This document shows, piece by piece, positions 30,208 through 41,789 of a stretch of DNA of 64,000 nt (its first letter is position 1; every line of letters begins with the position of its first letter). Source of the DNA: Littorina saxatilis (taxonomy: Eukaryota > Mollusca > Gastropoda > Littorinimorpha > Littorinidae); assembly GCF_037325665.1 (NCBI RefSeq), contig NC_090253.1, positions 39,200,404-39,264,403 on the forward strand, given 5' to 3'. Position numbers and translations under genes: made by a program. The notes under the pieces are model-generated. The model searched no databases. It had not been told where the DNA came from and saw only the letters and a program-made list of their open reading frames with translations.

Positions 30208-30659
30208 GGTCGTCCAGCTCAGCAGGATTGAGGGGTCTCTCCAAGTATAATGTGCCGTTCACATGGCAAACTTTCAACCAACTTGTCACCAACTTTTGTT
30301 GGTTTGAAATCGCTCCCGAGTTGTTGATGCGGCCAAGTCGGCGAAAAGTCTACTGCCATGTGAACGGTCCCAACGATTTAGTTTCGATGAAGAGAGATTT
30401 AGCCACAACTCGAAAACTCACAGATCCTATGAACTCAGTTTGGCCATAGATGTGTATTGATATCTATGGCCCGTTTGGCCGTGCCGAAGACATTCTATTG
30501 ATAATGCATGGGAGGCAATCGCATACATGTTCCTTTTGACAAGATTTGCTTAGTTGTGTCCCATACACTTCTTGCCGAATGTGGGCTTTGAATTTATTTG
30601 ACTGCTCCCGTGGGAGAAAAAAGTGACCATTTCTGTGCGAGACTTGGCTTTTCATTTTT

Positions 30660-31211
30660 GAGTCACTTGAGAAAAAGTGACTCTATGTAATCGGTCAGTG
30701 TTAGTCTGTCCGGCCGGCCGTCCGGCCGGCCGTCCGTAGACACCACCTTAACGTTGGACTTTTCTCGGAAACTATCAAAGCGATCGGGCTCATATTTTGT
30801 TTAGTCGTGACCTCCAATGACCTCTACACTTTAACGATGGTTTCGTTGACCTTTGACCTTTTTCAAGGTCACAGGTCAGCGTCAAAGGAAAAATTAGACA
30901 TTTTATATCTTTGACAAAGTTCATCGGATGTGATTGAAACTTTGTAGGATTATTCTTTACATCAAAGTATTTACATCTGTAGCCTTTTACGAACGTTATC
31001 AGAAAAACAAGGGAGATAACTAGCCTTTTCTGTTCGGCAACACACAACTTAACGTTGGGCTTTTCTCGGAAACTATAAAAGTGACCGGGCTCAAATTTTA
31101 TGTGAACGTGACTCATTGTGTTGTGAATAGCAATTTCTTCCTGTCCATCTGATGCCTCATATAATATTCAGAACTGCGAAAGTGACTCGATCGAGCGTTT
31201 GCTCTTCTTGT
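30660..31211 (-). mobile_element. Hairpin-ended element family 2, copy 2
   Basis: This is the same element as 26428-27125 in reverse, with one instead of two 150-bp segments. The shared part appears identical over more than 300 bases, so the copies are recent. A nuclear-receptor cluster lies at 30848-30879. A (CCGG)n-like run lies near 30711-30737. Confidence 0.75.
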
Positions 31212-31275
31212 TAATTTCATTAATTTATCCTCCAATTGCTGGGAAGTTCGGGTCGCTTCCTCCCGGTGGAAAGGC
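31212..31275 (-). mobile_element. Family 4 SINE 3' fragment
   Basis: The reverse of the tail region CTTTCCACTGGGAGGAAGCG...CCCAGCGATTGG, matching 56462-56526. Confidence 0.55.
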
Positions 31276-31865
31276 AGCAGCAACAAGAGTCGCACTGCCC
31301 ACTTGCACTTGTGGGAGACTAACGGTGTGGGAGACGTTCCATGCGTAAAAAATTCTGAGGCGGCTTGATGTTCCTGCCCTGAGGGAGCAATTTTCTGCAG
31401 GTCTTAGATCGCTTAAGGGCCGACCAGACTTGGACGCCGTTTTACGGTATATGCGCCGCAGGCCGTTTTGTGCGTCGCGCGGGATTTGCCGAGTGGCCAC
31501 ACATCGACGATTTTTTTCACAACGCGGTATCAGTGGAGCGGGTCACCTGACAAGAAGGTTCAGTTGCATTCGACTGCCGCGCCGCGAGCGGCTGACGTCA
31601 TCGCTCTGGTTTGCTCTGATTGGTCAAATTTCCGTCGTTCTATGTCTGTGTCATAGAAATTAGAACACGCGCTATTCTTCTGCAAATAACGCTTCGCGAT
31701 CATAGCACGCTGCGGCGCGCCCAACGGGGCCGTTTTGAGCATAAGTCAAATGTGGACAGGGTCGGCCGGGAGTGTCTGGACAGGCCTTTACAACGGTAGC
31801 TGTGTTTGTCTGAGTTCCGTTTTACTTTTTGGTTTGTAACGTTCTCAAATGCGGCCTTGGGTATC
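31276..31865. other. Unassigned, moderately GC-rich stretch
   Basis: No exon with credible borders seen. Confidence 0.4.
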
Positions 31866-31877
31866 ACCATATTTGTC

Positions 31878-32187
31878 CACGGTTGGCCTAGTGGTAAGGC
31901 GTCCGCCCCGTGATCGGGCGCGGGAGGTCGTGGGTTCGAACCCCGGCCGGGTCAAACCTAAGACTTTAAAATTGGCAATCTAGTGGCTGCTCCGCCTGGC
32001 GTCTGGCATTATGGGGTTAGTGCTAGGACTGGTTGGTCCGGCGTCAGAATAATGTGACTGGGTGAGACATGAAGCCTGTGCTGCGACTTCTGTCTTGTGT
32101 GTGGCGCACGTTATATGTCAAAGCAGCACCGCCCAGGCTGATATGGCCCTTCGTGGTCGGCTGGGCGTTAAGCAAACAAACAAACAA
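31878..32187 (+). mobile_element. Family 1 SINE, full length
   Basis: The head (with a duplicated CGCGGGAGG segment), body and CAAA tail are present. A perfect 12-bp duplication ACCATATTTGTC (31866-31877 and 32188-32199) bounds it. Confidence 0.9.
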
Positions 32188-32199
32188 ACCATATTTGTC

Positions 32200-33108
32200 A
32201 CTTTTTCTTTTGCCAAAACATTGTGTATGCATTGCTTGAGCTCCCTATCATGGTTGTACGGTCTGTGTTGGTCTGTGTCAAGCATAATCACAAAAATACA
32301 CGGAGAAAAAAAACCTTGTTGCCATAACTTATCGATTATTGCGATATATATAGAACTATTCTATCATCTAACTGTCTACACGGGGTGATACCCAATGCAA
32401 TTTTCTTCTGATCGTGACAATATGAGCCTATGTCCTTGCGTCCTGTGCGGTTCAATAGTGCAAACTAAATACAATACGATGATAATGATCATGACACTCA
32501 GTCTGTAGTTTATCTCTGGAGAAGCCTGGCGGACGTCCTACTTACCCTATTGTGGTGTGTTGTGTAAAAGTGTAAGTAGGCTTTGTCACAAAGTGTGTCA
32601 CTGTATCAGTGTATGGTCAGAACTGACTTAGAAGACAATGTTTGACTGCGCTGGTAAATATTCAGGAAATAGCGCGACAAAAATAGCAGAAAAATTGCTA
32701 CTGACCATGCAGGTGAAGGAAGACGCATATCAGCCAATGGATTCTCATTTCAAGAAAGGACAGTGCAATAATATTTACTTCTCTTCCAGAACAATGATTC
32801 AGGAAATGACGTCATTTTAGGAGCACTGACGTTTTAAGCAGACACGTGCGAATCAGTCATGACGTACAAACTTAAAGACATAGGACACCGATTGACTCCA
32901 ATTAAAACATAAAAATCGATTCCGCAAGAGTGAGAAAAAAATTAAACAAATCTACCGGACAGACTCTATGATACAGATTTTAGTATAATGACACGCCAAG
33001 AAGTTATACAAACGAGGGTCTGGGTAATTCGATGGGGTATCTGAATGATCAGTTACAATGACAGGACCTATTTTGCAAGTGGCATAAATTCCTAGTTGGA
33101 CGTTTGTT
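32200..33108. other. Unassigned stretch
   Basis: No gene or repeat family recognised. Confidence 0.4.
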
Positions 33109-33222
33109 AGGGGGGGGGGGGGGGCGGCGGGGGGGGGGGGGGGGGGGTCTGAGTTCCGACTTTTTACATGGTGCAAACGTTCGAATTCAGTGTCACAGTG
33201 TGTCGGTGTGTCTCTGTGACTC

Positions 33223-33274
<52 letters not shown>

Positions 33275-33407
33275 TGTGTGTGTGTGTGTGTGTGTGTACG
33301 TGCGTGTGTCTGTGTGTGTGTTATTGCATTCTGCCTGAAAACGTCTTACTCATTTGGTCGGTGAAGGACAAAATATGGGGGGGGGGGGGGGGGGGGGGGG
33401 GGGGGAA
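33109..33407 (+). repeat. G-run, (GT)n, G-run cluster upstream of unc119
   Basis: A G-tract with few breaks (33109-33147), a GT microsatellite (33225-33322) and a second G-tract (33376-33406) lie 0.7-1.0 kb upstream of the unc119 start codon on the coding strand. Confidence 0.9.
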
Positions 33408-34130
33408 TGAAAACCGTTTTTAAAATTTTGTTGTTGTAAGATAATATTTGTAGTATTTTATTATTTTTTTTTTTGACAGCGGCGAGTCCCGTTAGATGGC
33501 TCGAGACCAGCTGCTTTGAACTCAGTGAAAGTCAGAGATGATGATAATGATATTTTATCAAAGAAAAAGAGAGGGTGAAATATCCCTTCACAGATAGTTT
33601 ACTTGGAAAGGTACCAGAGCGTCAAATTTGCAGTTCCGTTGCCGTGAGTGACACTCGACTTTATTACGCCGGAACTGACCGGCAATTACCGTACCATAGT
33701 GATATACAATTAACTACGCCTCTTAATTTCAACTGTCTAGAGACAAATCAATTTTCAACGACATCAAACACAGTAGCACTGATGTGATGCACACAGCTCG
33801 CTGTTTACAAATATTCTAAACATGTAAAACATTGAAATACTTCGTCTTCAAGTTGTAACGCTAACATGAGAAAGCGAAAGTAAAACACGGCAAGGGACAC
33901 AACCGCATTCGTATTGGTCCCCCTTGACCTTCCCAGCATTCCTGTAACTACTGCCGCCATAGCAAAGTATGGAGAAATAGGCGACGCGATTACAGGTGCG
34001 AGACAGTGTCACAGGTAACAAAGAAAAATCAGCGGTGAGAGATCAACACATCAGAGAAGTATTCAATTTCGGGCACGTATGATTCTTAGGTGAACAACCG
34101 TTTCAGATTCATCAGAGAGCGAGTACCAGC

Positions 34131-34290
34131 ATGAGTTCAGAAACAAAGGCTGCCCATCCGGGGAAAAAGAAAGAAGGCTTCTTGAAGCGACAAGCCAAGT
34201 CCAAAACAGTGGAAGTATCAGAAGAGGAACTCTTACAGAAAGACTTCATAACACCCGACGATGTATTACGGCTCGGCAAAAGCACAGAGA
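34131..34290 (+). CDS. unc119: unc119 exon 1
   Basis: The start ATG at 34131 is followed by a basic, disordered lead (MSSETKAAHPGKKKEGFLKR) and then SEEELLQKDFITPDDVLRLG, which matches the conserved EELL..ITPEDVLGL segment of UNC119 proteins. The exon ends in phase 1 at the strong donor GTGAGTAA. 53 codons plus one base. No in-frame ATG lies nearby upstream in the preceding sequence, and this start gives the family's usual N-terminal length. Confidence 0.93.
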
Positions 34291-34446
34291 GTGAGTAAAT
34301 AGTCAGTGTACATTTCTGTCTGTTGCAGCAGTGTGTTTTTCGAGCCTTCAGCTGGTTCCACGGTTATCATTATCAAACACCACCATTGTTTAGTCTATAC
34401 TTATAGACTCCGGAGTGCGAGTTCACATCGTTGTAACTGCAATGCT

Positions 34447-34702
34447 ACCGGCACGGTTGGCCTAGTGGTAAGGCGTCCGCCCCGTGATCGGGAGGTCGTG
34501 GGTTCGAACCCCGGCCGGGTCATATTATGGGGTTAGTGCTAAGACTGGTTTGTCCGGTGTCAGAATAATGTGACTGGGTGAGACATGAAGCTTGTGCTGC
34601 AACTTCTGTCTTGTGTGTGGCGGACGTTATATGGCAAAGCAGCACGCCCCTGATATGGCCCTTCGTGGTCGGCTGGGCGTTAAGCAAACAAACAAACAAA
34701 CA
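34447..34702 (+). mobile_element. Family 1 SINE with internal deletion, in unc119 intron 1
   Basis: Head, body and tail are present, but about 50 bases between the head and the body (ACCTAAGACTTTAAAATTGG onward) are missing. A perfect 12-bp duplication AACTGCAATGCT (34435-34446 and 34703-34714) bounds it. Confidence 0.9.
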
Positions 34703-34714
34703 AACTGCAATGCT

Positions 34715-35190
34715 GAGATCTGAATGGGTGACGTGCCGTTTGTTTACGCTGGAACTGCTTTTTGCTTAGTCATTTGTAGTGTATGTGTGGAGGTGTGTGT
34801 TACTGACTCAGCAGCTGTGCATTGAGTGCAAGCACATTTGCCTTCAAAACATGAGTATGACCTTTCCTGGTGTCTTACGTTTTGTTAGCGCACATGCACA
34901 CTTTTGATATGAAAAACAAAACAGGTATACAGAGTTTGATGCACCAATACCCTATTCTGGTCAGATGGCCAACACTCACCAACAATTACCCTAACAATTT
35001 AAATTAATTAATACTAACATAGTAACAAGAATAGAAACATCATGCAGTCATCAGTTTTTGTTGACTTGAACGCCTTCAATCTGTCAAGACGGGCATAAAA
35101 CACACACCTGATGACTGATCAGTTGCGAGTAACTTGCTGGTGTTGTGGTTTGGTAGTCATGTATGCTTTCCTATAGTTTGTGAGTGTCAG
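34715..35190. other. unc119 intron 1, unassigned
   Basis: No feature recognised. Confidence 0.4.
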
Positions 35191-35193
35191 TAA

Positions 35194-35445
35194 GGCTACA
35201 CACAAAAATATGTTGGTTTAGGGTAACGTGACCAAACAAATAGGGTCGGTAGGTTGTCTTTTTAAAACATTTTTTTTTTAAGATTTAGTCGAGTTTAAAC
35301 TCAGGAGGTTACTTCCCTTAGTATGGTTCACAAAATGTGCCAAAAGTTGATTTTATTTTTAGAAATAAAAAAAAAGTTTTAGGGTCGCCGGGAAAAAATA
35401 GGGTCGGTCGGTTTACCCTAAACCTACATATATTTTTATTTGGCC
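35194..35445. mobile_element. PIF/Harbinger-like MITE, second subfamily
   Basis: The ends GGCTACACACAAAAATATG and CATATATTTTTATTTGGCC are inverted, with GGTTTAGGGTAA / TTTACCCTAAACC inside. TAA flanks both sides (35191-35193 and 35446-35448). AGGGTCGGT motifs are shared with the elements at 6901, 41987 and 51537. Confidence 0.7.
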
Positions 35446-35448
35446 TAA

Positions 35449-36028
35449 CAAGTATCGACCATAGAACTAGCAGTAGCAATAACAAATTCACTGTCAATTT
35501 CAAAGTCCATGTAAGAAATACAATTAAATATTGTTTTCCAGCATCCAATGTACCAGCGTGTGCCTGTCAATCATTAAAAAAAAACATTTTAGCAGGACAG
35601 ACAACATCAGCAAATCAGAGACAAATGATCCATTGGCAGAAATGTTGTAGACTTGATTTTTGTTGGAACCTGGACATACTCGTACTCATGCTGTGTCAGT
35701 CCTTCGGGCTCAGTTTAACACTTTCTACCCCACCTATGACTATGTTGACTAAGGTTTTTTTAGCTGAGACCAGCTGTGCTGCAGCAGGTCACTCAGAATT
35801 GTAGTAACTGTGTAGCAACTGTGCATCAACACGCTGGAATGCAGGCGTTAGATTGGTGTTACAGGAAGCGACTGAAGCTAACAGTCTGAGCAGATATATA
35901 TATCCATACCTGGTCAGATAGAGCCATATTAGTGGGTACGGATATATCCGTACCTGGGAGGCAATGAGTTAAACTAACACACTGCTGTTTGATAGCAACA
36001 GTGAATGTTTGTGATGTATTACTTATGT
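35449..36028. other. unc119 intron 1, unassigned
   Basis: No feature recognised. Confidence 0.4.
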
Positions 36029-36272
36029 ATTGCTGTCAGACGGGCGCAATGGCCTAGTGGATAAGACGCCGGCCTCCTAAGCGGAAGGCCGAGTGTTCAA
36101 TCCCGGCCTGATGGGTTAAGGGTGGAGATTTTTCCAATCCCCAGGTCAACTTATGTGCAGACCTGCCTGTGCCTTAAAACCCCTTCGTGTGTAGTATGCA
36201 AACTGTACAAGATCATGTAATCCATGTCAGCGTTCCTCCAACGTTCAGTCATATTCTTGCACAAGTGGGGTT

Positions 36273-36687
36273 TTAATCAATTAATCAATCAATGACGCTT
36301 ATATCGCGCATATTCCGTGGGTACAGTTCTAGGCGCTCTGCAGTGATGCCGTGTGAGATGAAATTTTATACGGCCAGTAGATTGCAGCCATTTCGGCGCA
36401 TATTTACCTTTCACGGCCTATTATTCCAAGTCACACGGGTATAGGTAGACAATTATTAACTGTGCCTAAGCAATTTTGCCAGGAAAGACCCTTTTGTCAA
36501 TCGTGGGATCTTTAACGTGCACACCCAATGTAGTGTACACGGGGGGAGGGTTCGGACACCGAAGAGAGTCTGCACACAAAGTTGACTCTGAAATAAATTT
36601 CCGCCGAACCTGGGATCGAACTCACGCTGACAGCGGCCAACTGAATACAAATCCAGCGCGCTACCAACTGAGCTATATCCCCGCCCG
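36273..36687 (-). mobile_element. tRNA-headed SINE, family 3 (ATTG tail)
   Basis: In reverse: a tRNA-like head ending at 36687 (GGGGATATAGCTCAGTTGG, B-box-like GAGTTCGATCCC), then a body with TTTGTGTGCAGACTC and ATCCCACGATTGAC, then a tail of (ATTG)n at 36273-36292. It is inserted in the family 2 SINE. Confidence 0.85.
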
Positions 36688-37010
36688 TGTATGACCGTTT
36701 TTACCCTGCCATTCAGGCAGCTTAGGCCGATTTCGGGGGAGGCATGCTGGGTATTTTCGTGTTTCTATTCGTGTTTCTATAGTATAACCCAGGGAACTCT
36801 GACATGGATTATAGTATCTTTTCCGTGCGCACTTGGTCTTGTGCTTGTACAAACGAAGGGGGTTAAGTCACTAGCAGGTCTGCACATCAGTTGACCTGGG
36901 AGTTGGAAAAATCTCCACTCTTAACCCACCAGGCGGCAGCGACTGGGATTCGAACTCATAACCTCCCGATTAGGAGGCCGATGTCTTACCACCACGCCAT
37001 TGCGCCCGTC
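36688..37010 (-). mobile_element. Family 2 SINE, minus copy
   Basis: A reverse copy whose tRNA head ends at 37010 (GGCGCAATGGCGTGGTGG in reverse). It abuts the family 3 SINE. Confidence 0.8.
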
Positions 37011-37195
37011 TCATGTCAGCGTTCAGTGTGTTACTTATAGAAACACAAAAATACCAAACATGCATCCTCTAAAAGCGTATGCCAGGCAGTCTGAATGGTG
37101 GGGTAGAAACCGTCATTCATGTAAAATCTCACTCATGCAAAAACTTGAGTGAACCTGGGTGTTAAGCCCTGGAACAAAGAAGAAGTATTGCTATC

Positions 37196-38888
37196 TGAAA
37201 GAAGGCAGATCCAATTCAAAGAAAATGTGAATGTGAAGAACAAAACTGGAAACTGTGGAAAAAACATACAATGTACTAACTTTATTTTTTGGCTATCACT
37301 GCAGTGTGTGAGTTCAACCCCAGGTTCAACTGTTAATGTTTGCAATATAAATATTATGGTCTTTTTTGAAAGGTTCAATTAGTTAGTGTGCGAATCGTAT
37401 TGAATGATAGAACTTGTGTTAGATAGTGATTGGTTATTATCGGGTTATTCACTATTGGCGCCCAGTTATGGACAGCCTCATTCCCAAGGGCTTCCAATCC
37501 CGTGAAACAACCAAATACGTAGAATATATTTTGGGTGTGTGTTTTTGTTTGTTTGCTTATTGTTGTCGATATATGTGTTTTGTTTTTTTGGTGGTTAAAA
37601 AAAATTATGGTTGGTAGAAAAACAGAAAACTTCAAAAAGAAATGTACGCCTTATTTTTTATGGTTGTTTGCATCACACATAAAGTTCTCCGACCCTGCTT
37701 TGTTAGGCTGGATACAGCTAGCAGCTGACTGGCAGTTTTCTGTGGGACTGGGAGTCTGACAGCTCAGTCGGTGATGTTCTTCTTCTTGTTCGCCTGTCAC
37801 TTGAAGATCATGGTGCTTGCTTATTCAGTTATTGGGTAATGCTAGATCCTCACAAATTCTGCCTCACATTTCAACACAACCTCACTTGCATAATTTTAAA
37901 ATAATAATCAGTGATTTTCACTTGTAAATAGATGTATGTGTTTTTTGTGCAGGATATGTGTTTTTTGTGCAGTATCAGTACTTCCCACAGACTGTGTGTC
38001 TGTTTTTTGGCTTCACACACACAGGGCTATGTGCACTTGGCCATACATGATTTACAGCTTTTATCATCGCATCCCTTTCATTCACACGAAAATAGAGCAC
38101 ATCAATTGATTTTGTGTTCCTAGTGTTGGCACTTTTTCAGTAGACAATTCCGTGCCATCCCTCCAGCATTTTTTTCTGGTTGCTAATAGAACAGGAAGAT
38201 GATCAACATTTGGATCAATAAACTTGGCCATTCACGGGCTTTTTTCTCAGGTTGTTTGGGCATTTTTCACTTCGTAAGAACTGCATTCCTGTGTATTTTC
38301 TAGTTCATGTTTCATGCAGTACTTAAATGTATGACTGTGAATGTGTGTTTGTATTTGTGTGTAACCTTTTCATTTATCAGTTTGATTAAAAGCTAATACA
38401 TCTAGACTTTTTGCTCTCAGTCCATAATGGAGATAAATTCCAGCAAAGTTGGATGATTTCTGGTGTAATACTAACGTAAAACAAAAATCAAAGCCGGTGG
38501 GGGCGGAATATTGAACAGCCTACATGGATGTCCTTTATATCCAAAGACAGAAATAAACACAGAAAACTTGTCTAATAGTGGGAATGCAGTGACAAAGAAA
38601 TGACTTTCTAAGAGCATGCGTCACTTTGCTATTGAAGAGCTAGCTGCCATTGTGTTGGGTTGTTAGCCCATAATGCTTTGGACATAAGCCTCTTTTTTTG
38701 TGTACACAGTCAGTACAGTGGTAAGCTTTGAATGCCATTCTCTTATACAGTAATAGCTTTTTTTGTGTTCCTTTGGTTTTCTCTTCTAAAACATGACCGG
38801 GGTCTGCATAATGGAGATATTGATGTGTTAATTGTCTATTGGTCTGTTAGCTAGGTTAAGAAAGTAATTACCTTGCTGGTGTAGGTGC
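37196..38888. other. unc119 intron 1, unassigned
   Basis: 1.7 kb with no repeat family or exon recognised. Confidence 0.4.
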
Positions 38889-39446
38889 AGCAACGTACGA
38901 AATGAAATTGGACCCCATTTCATATAAGATTCTTATGACAGAATCATATTGTGGCTTATAAGTTATAGGTATTTTAAATGCAAATGAGGTAAATTCTTAT
39001 CAGAAACTTATATGAATCATATATGAAACCTATAACCTGAACTCATAAAGGTCTCTTATATATATGAACCTTATATTCTCTTATATGAAACCTATAGGTC
39101 TCTTATATGAAATGTTCACATATGAAACTCGATAAGAATCTTATGTAACCTACATTTTCCTTATATGCCTCATATATGACACTTACATGTCTCATACTAG
39201 ACACACGACCATGACCTACATTTGTGTTTACAAGGGAAATAACAGCAAAAGTGACCTGCTTAACCCAACTAAACTGTCTTGACTTTGAATTATAATGAAT
39301 CCAACTGAAAAATACCTTATATGGATATATCTTTACTGAATGTTTGTTCAGTTTGAGGACAAAAACAAACAGATCTCTAGATCACTGGTCACAAGAAGAG
39401 TAAGACATGTTAATTGTCCTCTTCAAATCCATGAACTTTGAAACTT

Positions 39447-39448
<2 letters not shown>

Positions 39449-39479
<31 letters not shown>

Positions 39480-39727
39480 CAAACTTTTATAGCGCTATTC
39501 TAGAAAAATGTCTACTCTTAGCGCTTTACAATACATACATCGACCAAGCATACTATACACGCACAGGCAAAGAAACCGACCAAACATAACCAACAAACTA
39601 TACATGCACAGGCAAAGAAAGCGACCAAACATACAATACACGCACAGGCAAGATAACGACCAAACATAAACAAACATACTATGACCAAACATAACCAACA
39701 TACTATACGCGCGCAGGCAAAGAGAAC
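39449..39727. repeat. (AAT)n run, TTTATAGCGCTATTC segment and 45-bp minisatellite
   Basis: (AAT)n at 39449-39478 and TATAGCGCTATTC to AGCGCTTTACAATAC at 39488-39533, then about four units of a 41-46-bp repeat (GACCAAACATAACCAACA.., CAGGCAAAGA) to 39727. Confidence 0.7.
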
Positions 39728-40006
39728 AATCAGCACATGTAATCATGAACAAGAAACAACAAACAAGTTACAGCCACAAATTATTTGTTTGAATATGCAC
39801 AGCTGTCACAGTTTATTGTTGCTTGAACCAAAGTATAGTGCTGGTAAAACATTATTTGATCACCATGCAGGCAGAACCAGAACTAGAGCAAAACCAATAC
39901 AGTAATGGAGGGAAATTGAATTTTCAATAAAAACACAAACCTGGCAAGCTGTTGACCCAAAAACATCAGCATGATATAAACATTCTCTTCACATGTGCAT
40001 ACATCA

Positions 40007-40350
40007 CAGGGGCGGATCAGTTCATTGTATGGGGGGGGGGGGTTTCCAAAAGTATACTGTGAAGATATGGGTGTGAAGGCACGAAGCGCCTAGCTTGCTG
40101 GGGGGTCCGGGGGCATACTCCCCCGGACAATTTTGAAAAAAAGGATGCAAAATGGTGCAATCTGGTGCATTCTGAGGATGATCATTACCAGTTTCAGGCA
40201 GCAGATTTTGTAACTGATTAGTACCCCAAAAATTGAAACTCAATGTAAAATAAAGAAATGCACCATAAAAATATTTTGATTTTTGGCTGGGGGGGGGGGG
40301 GGGGGTCCGGAAACCCCAGAACCCCCCCCCCCCCCCCTCGTCCGCCCCTG
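40007..40350. mobile_element. hAT-like MITE, CAGGGGCGGAT family, copy 2
   Basis: The ends are CAGGGGCGGATCAG and CTCGTCCGCCCCTG. A perfect 5-bp duplication CATCA flanks it (40002-40006 and 40351-40355). Long G and C runs lie near the ends. The body is shared with 60115-60435, in reverse. Confidence 0.75.
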
Positions 40351-40965
40351 CATCAAGTCAAATCATTTCTGTAAGAATTCTGCATTTATGTCGTGCTCTT
40401 TCACTGATTTTCTGCTTAACATTCAGAGCTGCAGCTGTCACAAAAAAGTTTGAATTCCATCCAACATGGCCGTTCTATCAGGGGGAGATAATGCTCAAGG
40501 CAAACCATCAACTTCCTGTTCATATATATGAAACATATTATATGAAAGCCATGTATTGCCAGTTATTCAGCATGATCCAAACATTTTCTAAGTCCTAAAT
40601 TCTTTATGCAGAAACTAAGTTCTGATTCATATAAGACTCATATAAGATTCATATAAGAAACATATAAGAAAACTATAGGTTTCGGGGTCCTTTTCATATA
40701 AGAGACTTATAAGAAACCTATTCCTATAACTGACATACACAGCTTTTTACTTGTCATATATAACATATATATATATGAAACTTATATGTTTCTTATAAGA
40801 AACTTATAGGTTTCTTATATGTCTCTTATATGGCCATATATGTTCATTTCGCGGTACGGGTTAAGATCATTCACACCTGGAGGAAGGTATCAATCGGGCA
40901 ACAAATCATGTCTTATGTTTGTACTTGCAGGTCTTCTTTCATCATTAGACCTAAAGTTTCAGGTA

Positions 40966-41107
40966 CAGTGGAACCCCCCAATTTAAGACTCCCTCCCTTT
41001 TAAGACCCTCTTTACTCAGACTTTCTCCTCATAGCCTTTGTAAGGTCCTTTTTAAGACCTGATTTTCTCAGATTTGTGGAGGTCTTAAAAGCTAGGGGGT
41101 TCCACTG
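40966..41107. mobile_element. pogo/Tigger-like MITE
   Basis: The inverted ends CAGTGGAACCCCCC and GGGGGTTCCACTG are flanked by TA on both sides, as in Tc1/mariner-pogo elements. The body repeats TTTAAGACC/GGTCTTAAA. Confidence 0.75.
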
Positions 41108-41207
41108 TATTACTGTGCTCCTTGTACAGACCGGCATTCCAATAAACAAAACAAGACATGGGTGCTAATGTTTTGCGGATGCATATATCGCACATAGACC
41201 TTATTAT

Positions 41208-41375
41208 GAGTGTTGTGCAGTGGAGGCGTGAAAATAGTATCCAGGCTGCTGTGTAAAAGCATCGTCTGTTGCAATTTGTTTGCTGTCGCTTAGACCTGTT
41301 GAGACAGTGTTGTGCAGTGGAGGTATGTACATAGCATCCAGGCTGCTATGTAAAAGCATCGTCTGTTGCTATTTG
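41208..41375 (+). repeat. Two-unit tandem duplication, about 100 bp
   Basis: TGTTGTGCAGTGGAGG to AGCATCGTCTGTTGC is present twice (about 41212-41272 and 41308-41369). Confidence 0.7.
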
Positions 41376-41789
41376 CGTCTGCATTGCACTTTATGACCAT
41401 CATTGATTTTTATCTGGTGTGAGCGGGGAAAAAACTGTTATCCTACATTAGCCTCACTTTCATCTGATGTCTTTGATGCTGATGTTGGAATGAGATGATG
41501 CCCTGTGTCATGATTTTGATATAGATCCGTGTCTTTGTTTGTTTTCTTCACTTGGGATATTTCAGAATTGCAATGTTTGTGTCAGAGATTGCACTGATAT
41601 TGGTTATGGATATTGCATTGTTTGAACATTCTGATTTCAAATCTGTTTCTTTCTGTTGCCTTTGCTCTGTTCCAGAAGATTCTTTCACTCTCGTCTTCTT
41701 TTCCCCTTACTCACATGCAGGCACTTGCATATTTGCTGCATTGATTTTTTTTATATTTTAAAGGTGGTCGTCTACATTTTTGCTTTTTT

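Larger units (their letters stand above)
36039..37185 (+). mobile_element. Family 2 SINE split by two other SINEs
   Basis: The head and proximal body are at 36039-36242 and the distal body at 37011-37185. TATTGCTGTC and TATTGCTATC (36029-36038 and 37186-37195) are the target duplication. The repeated ATGTCAGCGTT at both inner borders marks the inner insertion. Confidence 0.8.
38892..40861. mobile_element. Unclassified DNA element with CTTATATG-rich ends
   Basis: The ACGTACGAAATGAA end at 38892 is mirrored by TTCATTTCGCGGTACGGG at 40843-40860. The first about 280 and last about 330 bases are packed with CTTATATG, TATATGAAAC and CTTATAAG motifs in both orientations. The middle holds a worn SINE-like segment with (AAT)n, a 45-bp minisatellite and a hAT-like insertion. 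No transposase is seen. The superfamily is unknown. Confidence 0.6.
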
